NCBI GenBank assembly: GCA_037043455.1
Contig: JAWPHD010000129.1
Coordinates: 388,501 to 452,500 of the forward strand
DNA from: Cyrtodaria siliqua
Lineage: Eukaryota; Mollusca; Bivalvia; Adapedonta; Hiatellidae
Length of the DNA: 64,000 nucleotides
Direction of reading: 5' to 3'
Shown: positions 27,001 to 34,706 of the stretch, piece by piece
How the letters are laid out: each line of letters starts with the position of its first letter
How positions within the stretch are numbered: position 1 is the first letter of the stretch
The notes under the pieces: model-generated
The model's input: only the letters and a program-made list of their open reading frames with translations
The model's database searches: none
Told to the model about the DNA's origin: nothing
Position numbers and translations under genes: made by a program

Positions 27001-30000
27001 CTGAACAAACAAAATCAAAATATTTCCTTACGGTAATGTCCCTCAAATGCCAAGAATAAACATCTCTGTTAGGGTAATGAAACTTCTCCTAAATCTAAAC
27101 GCAAATATTTAATAAAGCAGCAGGCCCGCAGTAAATCACACCTAGGATACTAAAAGAACTAGGAAAAGAAATCGCCCCAATACTAACAACAATTTTCAAC
27201 TCATCATTCAAAACAGGAAAAGTTTCCAAAGACTAGAAAAAAGCCCATGTAGCTCCAGTATTCAAAAAAAGACCCAAAGACAAGGCAGCCAACTACAGAC
27301 CCATATCATAAACCTGTATCAGCAGTAAAATAACTGAACACATCATTGACACCAACATGATGTCCCACTTGACCAACATAATCTCTTATATAACTTCCAG
27401 CACGGTTTTCGCTCTAAGCATAGCTGTGAATCCCAACTAATAGGCTTTACTCAAGAAATATTTCATAACTTAGATAATAAGAAACAAACTGACATTATTG
27501 TTATGGACTTCTCCAAATCCTTTGATAAAGTAGACCACAATAGACTTATACTTAAACTTCACAGACTCGGAATCAATGCATATACCATTCAATGGATAAC
27601 ATATTTTCTAACAAACAGGTCACAATTAGTCCTAGTTGAAGGAAAGCAGTCCGATGAATGTAATGGCCTCTCAGGTGTGCCTCAAGGCTCTGTCCTTGGC
27701 CCCTGTATTTTTCTCTGTTTTATAAATGACATGCCCATAGATATCAATAGCTCTGTCCGATTCTTTGCTGATGACACTATTGTATACATTGCCACCAAAT
27801 CTGAAAGTGATGCTGAAATTCTTCAGTCTGATCTCTTAAAATTAGAAAAATGGGAAAATGAATGGCTCATGAGTTCAATCCGGATAAATGCGAAATAATA
27901 CGCTTATCGCGCAAAAGAAATAAAATAATACACCCTTACCAGTTACATGGACAAACCTTAAACTCTACTAAATACCTAGGCATAACTATAAACAAAAACT
28001 TAGATTGGACCCCACACATAAATAATATCACTAACAAAGCAAACAACTCTAAACTTTGTTAAAAGAAACATCAAAATTAGAAATCGATAAGTCAAAGAAT
28101 CAACCTATAAAAACTTGTGTAAGACCCCTAGTGGAATACTGCTCCTCCATGTTATGGCACCCATGGCAAAAACAAAGGTGAGATGATACAACGGCGATCT
28201 GAAAGATTTGTCCTCAATGATTATAATTATCAAAGTAGTGTCACGTCAATGCTAAAAGAACTCAAATGGCCTACCTTAGAATACAGACGAAAAGTGACAT
28301 CATCTTTTACAAAATTCATAATAACTTGTGTTGATCATCACCATCTGCAACCATCACGTAATCTGAGCTTTGTTATCACATTTTCAAATACTAATAACTG
28401 CCAAAACTCTTATTTTCCAAGAACCATACGATACTGGAATCAACTACTGTTGCTCACCAGAGAGCTCTAGTCTTGACATTCAAGTCCAGACTCCCTCCCA
28501 CTTTCCCATAGATACCAGGGTGTTTTTGTGTTTTTAATCTTCTAAATTACATATTTTTAAAATTTTAATTGTTCCCGGACTTGCGCCTCCCTGTGATCTT
28601 TAATATGAAGGATGGGAGTATCCCGCAGATACACATACAGATAAAACCAGTTCATGTCTTGTTTCAGATATACAGGAATTTCTACAAAACATGCGTCACT
28701 ACATGCCTCCTGCCCACAAAGAGTTCATTGTAACCATAGAAACACATTCAAAAGTTAAACAAACTGGTAGGAATGATTATTTTTGATTTTATAAAATGAT
28801 ACCTGATGCATTTTTGTTTTTCATAAATCATCAGGGTAGACTGAGACTCATAATGAGTTACACAATAAAAAGGCAAATTTGAGAAGATCAGTTAAAACTT
28901 CTCTGATTTAATTGACAAGTTTTTATGAAAAATTATTAAAATGCAAACTGTTTCAGTTACTATTTATTAAGGGAATGTAGCCAGTTATTATTGAGTTTTG
29001 AAAAACTTGGAAAAGGTAAGAATTGTCAAAATCAGATAATAAACAAAGAAGATACGACCATTCGAAGGTTGTTTAAAAAGGAATATGGGAGCCTCCATTT
29101 TGAAAAATATGTCACATAGGTAAATATCATTTAAAGCAAAGAAAATCACTGCAAATGAAGGCAGAATCTTTTACTGGCCATATAATGCATTATATCACTT
29201 TATCATACTTATTTGTCATACCTATGCTGTGATTTCCCCCTATAAAACAGTTAAATAACATATTTATAAATATTCCATATATGGTAATTTAGAACTGTGA
29301 TGTCATATTTCTCAAATTGGCGGCTTATGCGTTTCAAAAGAACCTTCAAACGATCATATCTTCTTTGTTTATCATCCATTTTTGATAATTCTTGACCAAG
29401 CTTTTCAGAACTATCATTAATAATGTCTGGCTACATTCCCTTTAAGTGTTTATTCACATCTGTTCAGTGACCAAACATAGCTGTGATAAGTTGACGTCTG
29501 CATACAATGATTGTGTCCAGGCAGTGATGGACTTCAGAAGTTACCATATACAGATCGTCACAAAGTAAGTTAAAGCTTATAGCATCAACTGTTTAACCTC
29601 TCGCAGTTTATCTTAGCAACATCAACTTCTTAACCGCCCGCAGTTTATCTTAGCAATAATCAAATTATGTCATGGAAAAATAAGTTTGGTTGTTCAATTT
29701 GATGCAACCTTACTTTGCACAGATGAGATTGAATCCCAGTCTGTTTTTAGTATCAAAGTGTGTAACAGGCATACTTACTTTCAGGAACCAGTCATACAGT
29801 GTGCTTGTAAACTTAATTAGGTAAAGTCGAACAGGAAATGTAGCATTCACAGAACACATCAACCAAAAACACGCATAGAAACAAACGACAGTTAGGTACA
29901 AGGAAAAATCAAAGTACACAACACCACCAACATAAAAGGGATGACAACGGTGGTACTGCCTTGGAGGGATGACAACGGTGGTACTGCCTTGGAGGGATGA

Positions 30001-33000
30001 CAACGGTGGTACTGCCTTGGAGGGATGACAACGGTGGTACTGCCTTGGAGGGATGACAACGGTGGTACTGCCTTGGAGGGATGACAACGGTGGTACTGCC
30101 TTGGAGGGATGACAACGGTGGTACTGCCTTGGAATGGTCAGTGGTAGATAGACTGCTGTGACATCACACTCTGACTGCTTTGTTCCAGGGTGTTAACTGG
30201 GTGTTCCTAAGCACATAGGTTCTCCGGACATGTAAAGAACCGGGGATTCAGATATAGTTAGAAGAATGAGACAAGATTAATGACCCATCAGATTTAACTT
30301 GGGAGCTACATTTAGTGATGAGTTTGTACTAGAATACAGTCACATTGTTCATCATGCCCCAACCACCGGATGGTGAGGGACATATAAGTGTTGCCCATGT
30401 CCGTCCCGTCCGTTCGTATGTCTGTCAGAAGAGCTGCCATCCCTCACGTAAAGTTTGTGTATCTCCTCCCACAGTTTTTAACCAACAGTTTCGAAACTTT
30501 TAAAGTCAAGATGTGCATATCAATTTGGCGTCAAAATCAACCCTGTATTATTGGAGTTGCGGCCCTTTTTTGTTAAATTTTCTGTTAAAATATATTGTGT
30601 GTCTATCTTCTGCCACAGTTTTCAATTGATTGTTTCGCAACTTTACAGGATGCTCACCTATGATATGAAGATGTGTATATCGATTCGGCATCAACATTTT
30701 CAGTGGGGGCATCAGTATCCCATGGACATTTCTAGTTTTTAGCTCTACTGGCCAAGGGCCAGCAGAGCTTATGGGATGCCGTGTTGTCCGTCGTCCGTCC
30801 GTCTGTCGTCCGTCGTCCGTTAACTTTTCTTCAAACGACTTCTCCTCAGAAACCGCTTGCCTAATTTTGACCAAACTTCACATGGATGATCCTTAGATGA
30901 ATGCTTTTTAGATTTGTTAAAATTAGGTCAGCTCTACATCCAAGATGGCTGCCATTACCATATATGGTCGAAACCTTAAAAAATCTTCTTCTCCAGAACC
31001 GCTGGACAGATTTCAACAGATTTCCTTTTAAAATGATCGCCAACGCCTAGACTATCAAGTTTGTTCAAATAAAGTCCACGGGATCAAAAATGGCCGTGCC
31101 CCGGGGGTCCAAAGTTTGTATATCGAGGTTTTGCATGTTTTTCATATAGACATACAGGAAAAAACTTTAAAAAATCTTCTTCTCTGAAACCACAAGGCAC
31201 AGAGCTCTCATGTATTACATGTAGCATCAGCTTATGGTCCTCTACTTAGTTTGTTGAAATGGTGACCCTGGGGTCAAATTTGTCCCCGCCCCGTGGGTCA
31301 CAGTTTTACATAGACTTATATAGGATTTTTTTTTAAAAAATCTTCTTCTCGGAAACTACAACAGCCAGGGGATTGATATTTTGCATTTACTATAAGCTTA
31401 TGGTCATTTACCAAGTTTGTTCAAATGGTGACCCTCGGGTCACATTTGGCCCCGCCCCAAGGGTCACATGTTTTACATAGACATGTATAGGGAAAAACTT
31501 AAAAAATCTTCTTCTCTGAAACTGCAAGAGCCAGAGGTTTAATATTTTGCATTTGCTATAAGCTTGTGGTCCTCTACCAAGTTTGTTCAAATGGTGACCC
31601 AGGGGTCACATTTGGCCCCACCCCGGGGGTCACAGTTTTACATATGCTTGTATAGGGAAAAACTGAAATAAATCTTCTTCTCTGGAACCACATGGCACAG
31701 AGCTCTCATGTATTATATGTAGCATCAGCTTATGGTCCTCTACTAAGTTTGTTCAAATGGTGACCCTGGGGTCAAATTTGTCCTCGCCCCGAGGGTCACA
31801 GTTTTACACAGACTTATATAGGATTTTTTTTTTTAAATCTTCTTTTCGGAATCTACAAGAGCCAGAGGTTTGATATTTTACATTTATTATAAGCTTATGG
31901 TCCTTTACCAAGTTTGTTCAAATGGTGACCCTGGGGTCAAATTTGGCCCCGCCCCAAGGATCACATGTTTTACATAGACATGTATAGGGAAAAACTTAAA
32001 AAATCTTCTTCTCCGAAACTGCAAGAGCCAGAGATTTAATATTTTGCGTTTGCTATAAGCTTATGGTCCTTTACCAATTTTGTTCAAATGGTGACCCTGA
32101 GGTCACATCTGGCCCTGCCCCGGGGTTCACAGTTTTACATAAATGCTTGTATAGGGAAAAACTGAAAAAATCTTCTTCTCTGGAACTGCAAGAGCCAGAG
32201 GTTTAATATTTTGCATTTGCTATAAGCTTATGGTCCTTTACCAAGTTTGTTCAAATGATGACCCTTGGGTCACATTTGACCCCGCCCCAAGGGTCACATG
32301 TTTTACATAGACATGTATAGGGAAAAACTTAAAAAATCTTCTCTGAAACTGCAAGAGCCAGAGGTTTAATATTTTGCATTTGCTATAAGCATTTGGTCTT
32401 TTACCAAGTTTGTTCAAATGGTAACCCATTTGTCACATTTGGCCCCACCCTGGGGGTCACAGTTTTACTTAGGCTTGTATAGGCAAAAACTGAAAAAAAT
32501 CGTTTTCTCTGGAACCACATTGCACAGAGCTCTCATGTATTATTTTGCATCTGATCTTACGTCAAACTTAAGCAGATTTTATGGCTTTCTTTTTTTTTCC
32601 TCTTTTTTTTTTTAATTTTTAGCTTTACTGGCCAAGGGCCAGCAGAGCTTATGGGATGATGTGTTGTCAGCGTCCGTCGTCCGTCCGTCGTCTGTCCGTC
32701 GTCCGTTAACTTTTCTTCAAACAACTTCTCCTCAGAAACAGCTTGGCTAATTTTGACCAAACTTCACGTGGATGATCCTTAGATGAATGCTTTTTAGATT
32801 TGTTAAAATTAGGTCAGCGCTACATCCAAGGTGGCTGTCATTACCATATTTGGTCGAAACCTTAAAAAATCTTCTTCTCCAGAACCGCTGGACAGATTTC
32901 AACAATTTTTCTTTTAAAATGATCGCCAACGCCTAGACTATCAAATTTCATGTATTACATGTAGCATCAGCTTATGGTCCTCTACTAAGTTTGTTCAAAT

Positions 33001-34668
33001 GGTGACCCTGGGGTCAAATTTGTCCCCACCCCGGGGTCACAGTTTTACATAGACTTATATAGGATTTTTTTTAAAAATCTTCCTTCTCGGAAACTACAAC
33101 AGCCAGAGGTTTGATATTTTGCATTTACTATAAGCTTATGGTCCTTTACCAAGTTTGTTCAAATGGTGACCCTAGGGTCACATTTGGCCCCGCCCCAAGG
33201 GTCACATGTTTTATATAGACATGTATAGGGCAAAACTTAAAAAATCTTCTTCTCTGAAACTGCAAGAGCCAGAGGTTTAATATTTTGCATTTGCTATAAG
33301 CTTGTGGTCCTCTACCAAGTTTGTTCAAATGGTGACCCAGGGGTCACATTTGGCCCCACCCCGGGGGTCACGGTTTTACATAGGCTTGTATAGGGAAAAT
33401 CTGAAAAAATCTTCTTCTCTGGAACCACATGGCACAGAGCTCTCATGTATTACATGTAGCATCAGCTTATGGTTCTCTACTAAGTTTGTTCAAATGGTGA
33501 CCCTGGGGTCAAATTTGTCCCCGCCCCGAGGGTCACAGTTTTACATAAGACTTATATAGGATTTTTTTTTTAAAAATCTTCTTCTCGGAAACTACAAGAG
33601 CCAGAGGTTTGATATTTTACATTCATTATAAGCTTATGGTCCTTTACCAAGTTCGTTCAAATGGTGACCCTGGGGTCACATTTGTCCCCGCCCCGTGGGT
33701 CACAGTTTTACATAGACTTATATAGGATTTTTTTTTAAAAAATCTTCTTCTCGGAAACTACAACAGCCAGGGGTTTGATATTTTGCATTTACTATAAGCT
33801 TATGGTCATTTACCAAGTTTGTTCAAATGGTGACCCTCGGGTCACATTTGGCCCCGCCCCAAGGTTCACATGTTTTATATAGACATGTATAGGGCAAAAC
33901 TTAAAAAATCTTCTTCTCTGAAACTGCAAGAGCCAGAGGTTTAATATTTTGCATTTGCTATAAGCTTGTGGTCCTCTACCAAGTTTGTTCAAATGGTGAC
34001 CCAGGGGTCACATTTGGCCCCACCCCGGGGGTCACGGTTTTACATAGGCTTGTATAGGGAAAATCTGAAAAAATCTTCTTCTCTGGAACCACATGGCACA
34101 GAGCTCTCATGTATTACATGTAGCATCAGCTTATGGTTCTCTACTAAGTTTGTTCAAATGGTGACCCTGGGGTCAAATTTGTCCCCGCCCCGAGGGTCAC
34201 AGTTTTACATAAGACTTATATAGGATTTTTTTTTTAAAAATCTTCTTCTCGGAAACTACAAGAGCCAGAGGTTTGATATTTTACATTCATTATAAGCTTA
34301 TGGTCCTTTACCAAGTTCGTTCAAATGGTGACCCTGGGGTCACATTTGGCCCCGCCCCAAGGGTCACATGTTTTACATAGACATGTGTAAGGAAAAACTT
34401 AAAAAATCTTTTTCTCTGAAACTGCAAGAGCCAGAGGTTTAATATTTTGCTGTTGCTCTAAGCTTATGGTCCTTTACCAATTTTGCTCAAATGGTGACCC
34501 TGGGGTCACATCTGGCCCCGCCCCGGGGTCACAGGTTTACATGCATGCTTGTTTTAAATTGTTTTAAATTTCTTTATTTTTTATTTTTTTTTAATATTTT
34601 TTTTTTTTTTTTTTTTTTTTTTACATTTTTTTTTTTACATAGATTTTTTTTTATTTTTTTTTTATTAT

Positions 34669-34706
<38 letters not shown>

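Noticed and set aside
29710..30115. Minus-strand frames with SSLQGSTTVV repeats
   Set aside because: Translation of the 28-bp array.
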